This document shows positions 8,509 to 17,500 of a stretch of DNA of 64,000 bases, in pieces. The DNA is from Planctomycetota bacterium (GTDB taxonomy: Bacteria > Planctomycetota > UBA1135 > GCA-002686595). Each line of letters starts with the position of its first letter. Positions within the stretch are counted from its first letter, which is position 1. The stretch spans positions 54,673 through 118,672 of the forward strand of contig JANQEJ010000251.1 of NCBI GenBank assembly GCA_028278425.1, given 5' to 3'. A model generated the notes under the pieces. It was not told the DNA's origin and ran no database searches. It saw only the letters and a program-made list of their open reading frames with translations. Both the position numbers and the translations under genes were made by a program.

Positions 8509-9462
8509 TCAGTGGTCGAGCAGACCCCGCGCCTCGAGGAAGCGCGCGAACACCGCGGAAGCGCCGTCGCTGGGGTGAAGCGTGTCGCCGGGGGTCTCGG
8601 CCACCTCGACCCCCTCGGCGAGCGCCGTCACCAGCGGTTCCTCGAGGTCGTGCGTCTCGAGCTCGAGCTCGCGGCACATGGCGAGGGCGGTGTCGTGCTG
8701 CGCGCGATGGGTCTCCTTCCAATCGTCCGGGTGCAGGGCCACCGGGAAGACCACCACGGACAGGCGCACGCCCTCCCCGATCGTCGCCGCCTTCAGGCGC
8801 GCCAGGGCATCGCGCATCTCCGCCTCGATCGCAGCTTGGCCGCTGCCGGCGTCGAGCGTCTTGAGCAGCCTGCGGTAGAGGTAGCTCCACCGGAACAGCC
8901 AGTCGTTGACACCCTCGCGGGGCCGCGTGGGGGCGTAGACCACGACCTTGCCGTCGCCGTCGACGAAGGTGACCGGCGTGGTCTGGAAGTCGTTGTTGTG
9001 GAACGTCAGGACGACGTGGTCCGGATCGCATCGCCGCGTGTACAGCAGGAAGTAGTTCACCGTCTGCACGAGGCTGAACGACTCCACGCCGGCGTTCCAG
9101 TACTCGAAGCGCTCGTCGCCGTACCGTTCGCGCAGCGCGGCGATGATGCGCCCGCGGTGCGTGACGGAGTCGCCGATGAACAGCACGCGCTTCCGCGCGG
9201 GGTCCTTCTCCGCGGCGTAGTCGTTGCGCTTGACCCCGTGCTCGTCGAACTTCGGACTGTCGAGCACAGGGCGGAAGCCGAACTCGGGATCGATCATGAA
9301 GTTCGGGGTGCTCCCCAACCCGCGGAGCGCCTTGAGCTGCTGGGCGGATGGACGGTAACGCTCCGCGAAGCGCGCGAGCGCTTCGCCGCAGGCGAGCGCC
9401 AGCACCACGGCGACTCCCAGCGCCGCCATGCGCCGTCCCCATTTTCCCTTGAACCGAGCCAC
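8509..9462 (-). CDS. SGNH/GDSL-hydrolase-like protein
   Basis: A 317-residue protein with a single N-terminal hydrophobic segment (signal peptide or anchor, about residues 12-30). SGNH block I is FIGDSVTHRG (Asp98, Ser99), a HNND motif supplies the Asn, and DTLHPSDGAS near residue 300 supplies the Asp/His pair. The start is given as GTG 9462; ATG 9429 (MAALGV...) is an alternative that keeps most of the signal sequence. It lies 76 nt downstream of nuoI on the same strand but is separated by a small hairpin, so it may have its own promoter. It resembles the SGNH domain of the convergent gene at 6870-8504 and may act on the same envelope substrate. Confidence 0.78.
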   Translation of the reverse strand: MARFKGKWGRRMAALGVAVVLALACGEALARFAERYRPSAQQLKALRGLGSTPNFMIDPEFGFRPVLDSPKFDEHGVKRNDYAAEKDPARKRVLFIGDSVTHRGRIIAALRERYGDERFEYWNAGVESFSLVQTVNYFLLYTRRCDPDHVVLTFHNNDFQTTPVTFVDGDGKVVVYAPTRPREGVNDWLFRWSYLYRRLLKTLDAGSGQAAIEAEMRDALARLKAATIGEGVRLSVVVFPVALHPDDWKETHRAQHDTALAMCRELELETHDLEEPLVTALAEGVEVAETPGDTLHPSDGASAVFARFLEARGLLDH

Positions 9463-9511
9463 TTGTCAGGAAGCTTCACGCGCCGAGCGACGCGAGACCG
9501 ACCCTAACGTA

Positions 9512-9529
9512 CCCGGCGCGTCGGCCGGG
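9512..9529 (-). terminator. Possible weak terminator after nuoI
   Basis: A hairpin with a 6-bp G+C stem (CCCGGC/GCCGGG) and 6-nt loop, 9 nt beyond the nuoI stop. There is no U-tract, so rho-independent termination is uncertain. Confidence 0.25.
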
Positions 9530-9538
9530 CGGCAACGC

Positions 9539-10150
9539 TCAAGGGGTCTCGGGGGCGGGCCAGCTCCCCTTCATGTCTCCGCCGTGCACCTCGCACTTGT
9601 GCGGGAAGTCCAGATCGCACCGCTCGACCGGCTTGCGGAGCTTCGGGTCCATCAGCTCGTGGATGTCGAGCTTCATCGCGTCGCGGGAGTAGGCGGCGAC
9701 GTCGAGGATCCCGGTGTCCATCCGGATCGCGTCCTCGGGGCAGACTTCGACGCAGTAGCCGCAGTAGACGCACACGCCGAGGTTGATGTCGAAGCGGACC
9801 GGAAACTTCTCCACGTGCGGATCGGGATGCTCCCCCGGAACGATCGTGATGCACTTGGCGGGACAGACCGTCTCGCACAGCATGCACCCGACGCAGCGCG
9901 GCGAGCCGTCGTCGCGCTGCGTAAGACGGTGCCGGCTGCGGAAGCGCGACATGAGCGGGCGCAGCTCCTCGGGGTACTGCACGGTCACGCCCGCGCGGTG
10001 GCCCTTCAGCCGGCCCACCCGATGGGCCAGGTGCAGGAACAGGTTCTTGAAGAAGTGCCGGAAGGTGATCTTGAGGCCGCAGTAGATCTGCGGGAGGTAG
10101 AGCTTCTCCCAGAAGGTGAGCTCCGGCCGGCGGACGACCTTGACCGCCAT
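9539..10150 (-). CDS. nuoI: NADH-quinone oxidoreductase subunit I (NuoI)
   Basis: A 203-residue ferredoxin-like subunit of the connecting arm of complex I, passing electrons from NuoG towards NuoB. It has two 4Fe-4S motifs, CVGCMLCETVCP (Cys86/89/92/96) and CVYCGYCVEVCP (Cys127/130/133/137), the ligand sets of clusters N6a and N6b. The amphipathic N-terminal segment (LTFWEKLYLPQIYCGLKIT) is typical of membrane-associated NuoI. Length is normal for the family. Its ATG shares one base with the nuoH stop (TGATG). It is the last nuo gene of the operon. The C-terminal tail carries two extra Cys (CDLDFPHKCEVHGGD). Confidence 0.96.
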   Translation of the reverse strand: MAVKVVRRPELTFWEKLYLPQIYCGLKITFRHFFKNLFLHLAHRVGRLKGHRAGVTVQYPEELRPLMSRFRSRHRLTQRDDGSPRCVGCMLCETVCPAKCITIVPGEHPDPHVEKFPVRFDINLGVCVYCGYCVEVCPEDAIRMDTGILDVAAYSRDAMKLDIHELMDPKLRKPVERCDLDFPHKCEVHGGDMKGSWPAPETP

Positions 10151-11241
10151 CAGTTGGGCTCCCCCAGGAACACGAGGACGACGGCCGTCACGACCAGGTT
10201 GATCACGGCGATCGGGAAGAGGCCCTTCCAACCGAGGTTCATGAGCTGGTCGTACCGGAACCGCGGCAGGGTCCAGCGAAGCTGCATGAAGAGGAAGCAG
10301 AAGATCAGGCCCTTGACCGAGAAGCTCGCCAGGCCGAGCAGCACGTAGACCAGGTTGTTGACCGGGATCTCCCAGCCCCACGGGAAGTGGAAGCCGTCGG
10401 GCGAGAGGTAGGGGACCTGCCAGCCGCCGAAGAAGATCGTCGTGGCGAGGCTCGCGACGACGATCGTCTCGAGGAAATCGGTCAGGAAGAACATCCCGAA
10501 CTTCATCCCGCTGTACTCGACGAAGTAGCCGATGATCTCCGACTCGCCCTCGGGCAGGTCGAAGGGCAGCCGCTTCGTCTCGGCGAGCGCAGCGGTGACG
10601 AAGATGAAGAACGCGACCGGCTGCACGACGATGCCCCACATGGGGAGCCAGCCCCACAGGAGCTTGCCCTGGCTGGCGACCAGCTCGCCGAGGTCGATCG
10701 TGCCGTGGATCATGATCACGCCGACCAGGGCGATGCCGAGCGCGATCTCGTACGAGATCATCTGCGCGGTCGCGCGCAGGCCGCCCATGATCGCGTAGTT
10801 GTTGCCCGAGGCGAAGCCGGCGAGGATCACGCCGTAGACGCCCAGGGAGAGCATCGCGAAGACGTAGAGCAGCGCGGCGTCGATCTTCGCGACCTGGAGG
10901 TCGATCACGCGCTCGCCGATGACGAGTGGCGGCCCGAACGGAATCGCCGCGAAGGCCACCAGCGCGAAGAAGACCGAGAAGAACGGCGCCAGCATGTGCA
11001 GCGTCTTGTCCGCCCGGTCGGGGACGATGTCCTCCTTCGTGAACATCTTCAGCACGTCCGCCATGCCGTGGAACATGCCCAGCATGCGGAAGCCGAAGAT
11101 CGGCGCGCGGTTGGCCCCGATGCGGTCCTGGATCAGCGCGGACTGCTTGCGCTCGACCCACGTATGAAACCCGGCCAGGTTCAAGACGAAGAAGAAGACG
11201 AAGCCGGCGAGGCCGGCCTTGATGAGCAGCTCGACGATCAC
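10150..11241 (-). CDS. nuoH: NADH-quinone oxidoreductase subunit H (NuoH)
   Basis: A 363-residue polytopic membrane subunit with about eight or nine helices. It forms part of the quinone chamber and the start of the proton path. Diagnostic segments are ERKQSALIQDRIGANRAP and AETKRLPFDLPEGESEIIGY, the latter carrying the conserved acidic residues of the E-channel. It starts at GTG 11241, whose GTGA overlaps the nuoG stop. Length and motifs are normal for the family. Confidence 0.96.
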   Translation of the reverse strand: MIVELLIKAGLAGFVFFFVLNLAGFHTWVERKQSALIQDRIGANRAPIFGFRMLGMFHGMADVLKMFTKEDIVPDRADKTLHMLAPFFSVFFALVAFAAIPFGPPLVIGERVIDLQVAKIDAALLYVFAMLSLGVYGVILAGFASGNNYAIMGGLRATAQMISYEIALGIALVGVIMIHGTIDLGELVASQGKLLWGWLPMWGIVVQPVAFFIFVTAALAETKRLPFDLPEGESEIIGYFVEYSGMKFGMFFLTDFLETIVVASLATTIFFGGWQVPYLSPDGFHFPWGWEIPVNNLVYVLLGLASFSVKGLIFCFLFMQLRWTLPRFRYDQLMNLGWKGLFPIAVINLVVTAVVLVFLGEPN

Positions 11242-12842
11242 GGCGCCGCCGCCTCCTCGGCGGGCGCGATCGCGACGCCGTCGGAGCCGATCTTGTCGTA
11301 GGTCAGGTCCCCGAAGGGCGCTTCGGCTTCAGCGAGGGCACGGAACACTTCCCGCGGTCCGCGCCACTCGAGCGGCAGGTCCAGCATCCGCGCGAGGTCC
11401 ATCAATACCCGCCAGTCCTCGCGCGAGTCGCCGAACGGCGGGAAGGCGGGCCCGACGCGCTGCAGGCGACCGTGGTGGTTCACGAACGTCCCGTCCTTCT
11501 CGACGTAGGCCGCGGTCGGCAGCACCCAGTGGGCGAGGTCCGCGGTCGCGCTCTCGTTCGTGCCCGAGAAGACGAGAAGGCGCAGCTTCTCCGGGAGCTT
11601 GCGCGCCTTCTCCTCGCCGAAGAGGTCGATCGCGTCGTGCTCGAAGATCCAAAGCACGTCGAGCTCTCCGGCGAGGGCGTCGTTAACGATCGCCTCCGCG
11701 TCGTCGGAGCCCATGAGGCCGAGCAGCGTCGCCCCGCGCGTGTTGGGGGTCTTGTCGGCCTTGACCAGGAAGTCGTCGCTCGAGCCCGGCCGCTCCGGAA
11801 CGGACGCGGTGACGCGCGCGCCGAGGCTCTTCCGAAAGATCTCGCGGACGAGGAAGAGCTCCTCGCAGGTGAGCTGCGTCGAGGCGATGACGCCGACCCG
11901 CGCGCCGTCGGACGCGCCGGAGATCGCCTCCGAGATCGCCGCGAGGGCGGTCTCCCACGTCGCTTCCGCGCCGTTCGTCTTCGGGCCGCGCACCGCGCCG
12001 AGCCGCCCGCGGTCGACCCAACCGAACCCGAAGCGTCCCTCGTCGCACAGCCACCACTCGTTGACCTCGGCGTTGTAGCGCGGCTTGACGCGCACGACCC
12101 GCGCGCCGTCGTTCAGGTGCGGCCGGTCGGGCAGGAAGTGCAGGTCGATGTTGCAGCCCTGGCTGCAGCCGTTGCAGACCGTCGGCGCGCTCGAGAGGTA
12201 CCAGACCCGCGCCTTGAAGCGGAAGTCGCGCTCGGTCAGCGCACCGACCGGGCAGATGTCGACGACGTTCGTGGCGTACGGGTTGTCGAGCACCTCGCCG
12301 GGGTAGAGACCCAGCTCCGCGCGGTCGCCGCGGTTGAAGATCCCGAACTCGCCGGTCTTCGTGATCTCGTCGGTGAAGCGTACGCAGCGCGAGCACAGGA
12401 TGCAGCGCTCCTGGTCGAGCATCACGTGCGGGCCGAGCTCGACCGCCTTCTTCTTCTTGTTCTTCTGCTCGCGGAACCGCGGGTCGTAGAGCCCGAAGTT
12501 CATGTAGAAGTTCTGGAGGTCGCACTCGCCCGACTGGTCGCACACCGGGCAGTCGAGCGGGTGGTTCGCCAGCAGGAACTCGAGCACCGCGCGCCGGCCG
12601 TCCTCGGCGTTCTCGCTCTTGGTGTGTACGACCATGCCGTCGGCGACCGGCATGTTGCAGGCGATCTGGAGCTTCGGGAACTTCTCCACCTCGACGAGGC
12701 AGATCCGGCAGTTGCCGGCGATGGAGAGGCCCGGGTGGTAGCAGTAGCGCGGGATGAAGATCCCGAGCTTCTCCGCCGCCTGGATGACGGTCGTGCCGGC
12801 GGGGACCTCGATCTCGCGGCCGTCGATCGTCAGGCGGGGCAC
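11238..12842 (-). CDS. nuoG: NADH-quinone oxidoreductase subunit G (NuoG), short form
   Basis: A 534-residue NuoG starting at GTG 12842, overlapping the end of nuoEF by 13 nt. Domains in order: 2Fe-2S ferredoxin (Cys34/45/48/62, cluster N1b); His94-x3-Cys98-x2-Cys101-x5-Cys107 (N5); Cys147/150/153 with Cys197 (N4); Cys223/226/230 with Cys266, the ligand pattern of the extra cluster N7. A shortened molybdopterin-oxidoreductase-like region of about 260 residues follows. At 534 residues it is much shorter than the E. coli type (about 900), the loss falling in the C-terminal catalytically dead domain. It carries electrons from NuoF to NuoI. Confidence 0.94.
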   Translation of the reverse strand: MPRLTIDGREIEVPAGTTVIQAAEKLGIFIPRYCYHPGLSIAGNCRICLVEVEKFPKLQIACNMPVADGMVVHTKSENAEDGRRAVLEFLLANHPLDCPVCDQSGECDLQNFYMNFGLYDPRFREQKNKKKKAVELGPHVMLDQERCILCSRCVRFTDEITKTGEFGIFNRGDRAELGLYPGEVLDNPYATNVVDICPVGALTERDFRFKARVWYLSSAPTVCNGCSQGCNIDLHFLPDRPHLNDGARVVRVKPRYNAEVNEWWLCDEGRFGFGWVDRGRLGAVRGPKTNGAEATWETALAAISEAISGASDGARVGVIASTQLTCEELFLVREIFRKSLGARVTASVPERPGSSDDFLVKADKTPNTRGATLLGLMGSDDAEAIVNDALAGELDVLWIFEHDAIDLFGEEKARKLPEKLRLLVFSGTNESATADLAHWVLPTAAYVEKDGTFVNHHGRLQRVGPAFPPFGDSREDWRVLMDLARMLDLPLEWRGPREVFRALAEAEAPFGDLTYDKIGSDGVAIAPAEEAAAP

Positions 12843-14632
12843 GCGTCGGCCTCCCTCTTCCCGATCGCGCGGCCCGAGCGGATGAAGTCCTCGAACTCGT
12901 CGCGGAACTTGGTGATGTACGACTGCACCGGCCACGCGGCGGCGTCCGCGAAGACGCAGATCGTCTTGCCCTCCATGTCGCCGGCGATCGCGAGGAGGTC
13001 GTCCAGCTCCTCGAGGCGTCCGTTGCCGGCGCCCACGCGCTTCAGGATGCGGTGGATCCAGCCGGTGCCCTCGCGGCACGGCGAGCACTGGCCGCAGGAC
13101 TCGTCCGCGAAGAAGCGCGACGCCGAGTCGAGCGCCTCGACCATGCAGGTGGTCTCGTCCATCACGATCACGCCGCCGGAGCCGGCCATGCTCCCCGCCT
13201 CCATGAGCGCGTTGAAGTCCATCGCGACGTCGATCTGATCCGCCGTGAGCACCTTGGCCGAGATGCCGCCGGGGATGACGGCCTTGAGCTTCTTGCCGTT
13301 CCGCACGCCGCCCGCGGCGTCCTCGATCAGGCTGCGCAGCGTCACGCTGACCGAAGCCTCGTACACGCCGGGCCGCACGACGTGTCCGCTCACGCAGAAG
13401 AGCCGCGTCCCGCCCTGCGTCTCCGTGCCGATGGCGGCGAAGCGCTCCGCGCCGTTGCGCAGGATGAAGGGCACGCAGCACAGCGATTCCACGTTGTTGA
13501 CGATGGTGGGGCAGCGGAAGAGCCCGGAGATCGCGGGGAACGGCGGCTTCAGCTTGGGGAAGCCCTTCCCGCCTTCGATCGACGTGAGCAGGGCCGTCTC
13601 TTCGCCGCAGATGTACGCGCCGGCTCCGCGGTGGATCACGATGTCGAGGTCGAAACCCGTGCCCTGGACGTCCTTGCCGAGCCAGCCCTTCGCGTGCGCC
13701 TCGTCGATCGCGCGCTGCAGGCGCTTCGCCGACCGGAAGTACTCGCCGCGGATGTAGACGTAGCCCTTGTGGCTGCCGATGGCGAAGGCGGAGATGATCA
13801 TGCCCTCGATCAGCGCGTGCGGGTCGCGCTCCATCAGGTAACGGTCCTTGAAGGTCCCCGGTTCGCCCTCGTCGGCGTTGGCGACGAGGAATACCGGCTT
13901 CTCGGAGTTCTTCGGGACGAAGGACCACTTGCGTCCGGTCGGGAAGCCGGCGCCGCCGAGGCCGCGCAGGTTCGCGTTCGTGACCTCCTGGATCACCTCC
14001 TCGGGCGTCATCGTCTTCAGCGCCTTCTCGGCCGCCCGGTAGCCGCCGTCGGCGACGTACTCGTCGAACCACGTGCCCTCCACGTTCTTGAAGCGCGTCG
14101 AGAGGATCGGCCCGTCGGTCGAGATGTAGGGCTCCGGCTCGGGCAGCGGCGTCGAGGTCTCCGGGGCTTCGCGTGCCGTGCGCAGCAGCGTGTCCATCGC
14201 GCCGTCGTCGAGCGGCCCGGTGAACGCCTCGTCGAGCTGCCCCATCGGCGACATCTCGCAGGCGCAGAGGCATTCGACCTCGGTGAGCGTCACCGCCCCG
14301 TCGGCGGTGGTCTCGCCGGGCTCGATGCCGAGCTCGTCCCGAATGCGCCGCATCACCTCGCCGGAGCCGCGCAGGAGGCACGGCAGGCTCGTACACACGC
14401 GCAGCTCGCGCCGGCCGACCGGCGCGGTGTGGTACATGTTGTAGAAGGTGACGACCTCGCGGACGTGCGAGCGCGCGACGCCGAGGGTCTTGCCGACCCA
14501 CGTCTCGGCCTCGGGCGAGATCCAGCCCTGGTTCTCCTGCACCAGCCACAGGAGCGGCAGCATCGCCGCCTTGGGGTACTCGTACCGCGCGATGATCTCC
14601 GCGGCGCGGCCGTCGAGCTCCTCGAGCTTCAC
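12830..14632 (-). CDS. nuoEF: NuoE-NuoF fusion, NADH-oxidising module of complex I
   Basis: One uninterrupted 600-residue frame from GTG 14632 encodes both subunits. Residues 1 to about 160 are NuoE, with the N1a 2Fe-2S ligands Cys80, Cys85, Cys121 and Cys125. After a Pro/Glu-rich linker (PETSTPLPEPEPY) follows a full NuoF, with the NADH/FMN site glycine loop RGLGGAGFPTGRKW, NADEGEPGTFKDR, and the N3 4Fe-4S motif ESCGQCSPCREGTGW. NADH is oxidised here and electrons leave through N3 towards NuoG. No separate nuoE or nuoF is present, so the fusion must provide both. It overlaps nuoD by GTGA and nuoG by 13 nt. Confidence 0.93.
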   Translation of the reverse strand: MKLEELDGRAAEIIARYEYPKAAMLPLLWLVQENQGWISPEAETWVGKTLGVARSHVREVVTFYNMYHTAPVGRRELRVCTSLPCLLRGSGEVMRRIRDELGIEPGETTADGAVTLTEVECLCACEMSPMGQLDEAFTGPLDDGAMDTLLRTAREAPETSTPLPEPEPYISTDGPILSTRFKNVEGTWFDEYVADGGYRAAEKALKTMTPEEVIQEVTNANLRGLGGAGFPTGRKWSFVPKNSEKPVFLVANADEGEPGTFKDRYLMERDPHALIEGMIISAFAIGSHKGYVYIRGEYFRSAKRLQRAIDEAHAKGWLGKDVQGTGFDLDIVIHRGAGAYICGEETALLTSIEGGKGFPKLKPPFPAISGLFRCPTIVNNVESLCCVPFILRNGAERFAAIGTETQGGTRLFCVSGHVVRPGVYEASVSVTLRSLIEDAAGGVRNGKKLKAVIPGGISAKVLTADQIDVAMDFNALMEAGSMAGSGGVIVMDETTCMVEALDSASRFFADESCGQCSPCREGTGWIHRILKRVGAGNGRLEELDDLLAIAGDMEGKTICVFADAAAWPVQSYITKFRDEFEDFIRSGRAIGKREADACPA

Positions 14633-15999
14633 CGGTCGAGCTCCCCGCCGATCATGTTGACCGAGCCGAAGGTCGGGATGATGTCGGCGACCATGTCGCC
14701 CACGAGCAGCTCCGGGAGCGCCGACATGATCGCGAAGCACGGCGGCCGGACGCGCACGCGGTAGGCGTGCCCGCGGCCGTCGCTGACGACGTAGAAGCCG
14801 AGCTCGCCGTTCGCCCCTTCGACGGCGAAATACACCTCGCCCAGCGGACCGCGGATGCCGTGGCCCATCATGACGAGCTTGAACTGCTGCATCAGCCCCT
14901 CGATGTTCCCGTAGGCGTCCTCCTTCGGCGGCAGGAACGCGCGCTTCTCGTCGGTCGCCGTGGACGGGTAATGGGCGCGAGACGAGCCTTCAAGCGTCGG
15001 CCCCGCGATCGCGCAGCCGCCGGTGATCGCGGCGATGTTGCCCATCTTCGCGAGGTCGACCATCTCCGCGGCGGGGATCGGTCGCCCCGTTCCCGGGTCG
15101 ACCATCACCGGGCCGGGCGGCATCTGCTCGAACGCCGCCTCGACGATGCGCATCGACTGCTCCATCTCCTCCATCCGGACGAGGAAGCGGTCCATGTTGT
15201 CGCCCTCGCTCCCGATCGGGACGTCGAAGTCGATCCGGTCGTAGATCGCGTACGGGCAGTCCTTGCGCACGTCGTAGTCCGAGCCGCTGGCGCGGAGGAA
15301 CGGCCCGGTGATCCCGTAGCCGATGGCGTCCTCGGCGGAGATGATGCCCGTCCCGTTCATGCGGTCGGTGAAGATGCGGTTGCGCTCGAGCAGGCCGCGC
15401 GCCTCGTCGAGCACCTTGCGCGTCTCCTTGAACGCCGCGCGGCACGGCTCGACGAACTCGTCGGGCAGGTCGCCCTTCACGCCGCCCACGCGGCAGTACG
15501 AGACCGTCAGGCGCGCGCCGGTGACCTTCTCGACGAGCTCCCACAGGAACTCGCGCGCCTTGATCATGTAGAGGAAGACGGTGAACGCGCCGAGCTCCAT
15601 CGCCGTCGCGCCGACGCACGTCAGGTGGTCCGAGATCCGCGAGATCTCCGACACGATCACGCGCACGTAGTGGCAGCGCTCGGGCACCGTGATCCCGAGC
15701 AGCTTCTCCACCGTCATGCAGTAGCCCATGTTGTTGATGAGCGGCGAGACGTAGTTGAGCCGGTCCGTGTAGGGGATGACGCCGTTGTAGTCGACGTTCT
15801 CCGACATCTTCTCGAAGCCGCGGTGGAGGTAGCCGATCTCCACGTCGACCTCTTCGATCTCCTCGCCCTCGAGCCGCGCGATGATCCGCACGATCCCGTG
15901 CATCGCCGGGTGCGCGGGCCCGATGTTCAGGAGCATGTCCTTCGTCGCGAGCCCGGACTCGTGCAGCGTCGTCGTGGTGGTGGACTGCTCGATGGGCAC
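14629..15999 (-). CDS. nuoD: NADH-quinone oxidoreductase subunit D (NuoD)
   Basis: A 456-residue 49-kDa-type subunit that forms the quinone-binding pocket with NuoB. Motifs include NIGPAHPAMHGIVRI (quinone-site His), VEIGYLHRGFEKM and DRLNYVSPLINNMGY. The C-terminus GSVNMIGGELDR matches the DPV-type ending of the family, with an altered sequence. The start is GTG 15999, 2 nt after the nuoC stop. The N-terminus has a poly-Thr stretch (STTTTT). An acidic insert around residues 300-350 (MVDPGTGRPIPAAEM) differs from the standard core but keeps frame and conserved flanks. Confidence 0.94.
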   Translation of the reverse strand: MPIEQSTTTTTLHESGLATKDMLLNIGPAHPAMHGIVRIIARLEGEEIEEVDVEIGYLHRGFEKMSENVDYNGVIPYTDRLNYVSPLINNMGYCMTVEKLLGITVPERCHYVRVIVSEISRISDHLTCVGATAMELGAFTVFLYMIKAREFLWELVEKVTGARLTVSYCRVGGVKGDLPDEFVEPCRAAFKETRKVLDEARGLLERNRIFTDRMNGTGIISAEDAIGYGITGPFLRASGSDYDVRKDCPYAIYDRIDFDVPIGSEGDNMDRFLVRMEEMEQSMRIVEAAFEQMPPGPVMVDPGTGRPIPAAEMVDLAKMGNIAAITGGCAIAGPTLEGSSRAHYPSTATDEKRAFLPPKEDAYGNIEGLMQQFKLVMMGHGIRGPLGEVYFAVEGANGELGFYVVSDGRGHAYRVRVRPPCFAIMSALPELLVGDMVADIIPTFGSVNMIGGELDR

Positions 16000-16001
16000 G
16001 T

Positions 16002-16577
16002 TCAGTTCACCGGCCCGATCAGGGGCTGACGCTTGTTGACGGGATAGTCCTTGCGGAGCGGGTGACCCTCGAACTCCTCGTACATCAGGATGCGCCGCAG
16101 GTCGGGGTGTCCCTTGAAGCGGATGCCGAACAGGTCCCAGACCTCGCGCTCGAGCCAGTTCGCGCCGGGCCACAGCGTGACGAGCGAGTCGACCTCGGGT
16201 TCGTCCTCTCCCACCGGAACGACGAACCGCAGCCGGTGCTTGTGCGTCGTCGAGAAGAAGTGATAGACGACCGCGAAGCGCTCGGAGCTCGGCGGTCCCG
16301 GCCACGGATCTTCGTCCGGGATGTTGGGCGTCGGCCGTACCGCCACGCCCGAGGAGGAGAAGAAGGCGGGCGCCGGACCCTTCCCGAAGGCGGAGTAGTC
16401 CACCGCGGAGAGGTCCATCAGGAAGTTCATCGCGAGGTCCGGGTCTTCCTTCACGAAGCGCGCCGCCTCGATCAGTCCCTCGCGCCGCAGGACGACCGTC
16501 TCGTCGCCGCGCCAGGCGTGGGAGGAAGCCACGGCGTCGGGAAAGCGGCTCGCGACGCGCTCGATCAGGGTCGTCAT
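16002..16577 (-). CDS. nuoC: NADH-quinone oxidoreductase subunit C (NuoC)
   Basis: A 191-residue 30-kDa-type subunit of the connecting module. The hallmark segment is [20 protein letters not shown] followed by [19 protein letters not shown]. The N-terminal part includes the DLSAVDYS core with a family-unusual insert ([20 protein letters not shown]). Its ATG overlaps the nuoB stop (ATGA). It is a separate protein, not fused to NuoD as in some enterobacteria. Confidence 0.95.
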   Translation of the reverse strand: MTTLIERVASRFPDAVASSHAWRGDETVVLRREGLIEAARFVKEDPDLAMNFLMDLSAVDYSAFGKGPAPAFFSSSGVAVRPTPNIPDEDPWPGPPSSERFAVVYHFFSTTHKHRLRFVVPVGEDEPEVDSLVTLWPGANWLEREVWDLFGIRFKGHPDLRRILMYEEFEGHPLRKDYPVNKRQPLIGPVN

Positions 16578-17077
16578 GCGTCGAGAGTCTCCGGGCGCTC
16601 TTCCGGCGCGGGGCGCTCGCCGGTCCTGTGCTCCTCGTGGATCTTGTCCTGCAGCTTCATCAGGCCGTCGAGGACCATCTCCGGCCGCGGCGGGCAGCCG
16701 GGGATGTAGACGTCCACCGGCAGGATCGTGTCGATGCCCATGACGGTCGCGTAGTTGTCGTAGAACCCGCCGGTGCAGGTGCACACGCCGAAGGCGACGA
16801 CCCACTTCGGCTCGGCCATCTGGTCGTGGATGCGCTTCAGGACCGGGGCCATCTTGTGGCTGATCGTGCCGACGACGAAGAGCACGTCCGCCTGGCGCGG
16901 CGAGAAGCGCGGGAAGCCGGCGCCGAAGCGGTCGACGTCGTAGTGCGAGCACGCGGTCGCCATGTACTCCATGCCGCAGCACGCGGTCACGAACGGATAC
17001 TGGAAGATCGAGTACTTGCGGGCCCACCCGAGGGCTTCGTTGAGTCGGCTCGTCAGGAACGATGCGTGCTCGGGCAT
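16574..17077 (-). CDS. nuoB: NADH-quinone oxidoreductase subunit B (NuoB)
   Basis: A 167-residue subunit holding the terminal cluster N2, which reduces quinone. Ligands are the adjacent Cys33-Cys34 pair ([10 protein letters not shown]), Cys99 (FGVCTCTGG) and Cys128 (IPGCPPRPE). Length is normal. It starts at ATG 17077, 29 nt after nuoA, with a GGAGACCCC ribosome-binding-like sequence. Confidence 0.96.
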   Translation of the reverse strand: MPEHASFLTSRLNEALGWARKYSIFQYPFVTACCGMEYMATACSHYDVDRFGAGFPRFSPRQADVLFVVGTISHKMAPVLKRIHDQMAEPKWVVAFGVCTCTGGFYDNYATVMGIDTILPVDVYIPGCPPRPEMVLDGLMKLQDKIHEEHRTGERPAPEERPETLDA

Positions 17078-17106
17078 GAGGGGGTCTCCGTGTTAGTCGC
17101 GCGCCA

Positions 17107-17460
17107 TCACTTCCAGTCGAGCGCGCCGTTGGCCCAGCCGTAAACGAAGCCGACCATGAGGATCCCGAGGAAGATCCCCATCTCGGCCAGACCGAGGAAA
17201 CCGAGGTCGCGGAAGATCACCGCCCACGGGTAGAGGAAGACGAGCTCGACGTCGAAGAGGATGAAGAGGATCGCCGTCAGATAGAACTTGATCGCCAAGC
17301 GGCCCATCGGGAGGGCGAACGGATCCTTGCCGCACTCGAAGGGCGACATCTTGACCGGCGTCGGGTTCTTCTTCCCGAGCGTGGAGCCCAGGAACACCAT
17401 CGCGCCCGTGATTCCCGCGGCAAACACGAAGCAAACTGCGATGCCTGTGTATTCGCTCAC
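17107..17460 (-). CDS. nuoA: NADH-quinone oxidoreductase subunit A (NuoA)
   Basis: A 117-residue membrane subunit with three helices. The conserved loop KMSPFECGKDPFALPMGRL contains the Cys of the quinone-site loop (family form YECG), followed by KFYLTAILFILFDVELVFLYPWA, which includes the conserved acidic pair. It starts at GTG 17460, 40 nt after the nuoN stop. This is where the 'membrane-first' half of the operon joins the A-to-I half. Confidence 0.95.
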   Translation of the reverse strand: MSEYTGIAVCFVFAAGITGAMVFLGSTLGKKNPTPVKMSPFECGKDPFALPMGRLAIKFYLTAILFILFDVELVFLYPWAVIFRDLGFLGLAEMGIFLGILMVGFVYGWANGALDWK

Positions 17461-17500
17461 GACTCGTCGACCTCGCCAGCAGGATACAGGATTGTCGAAA

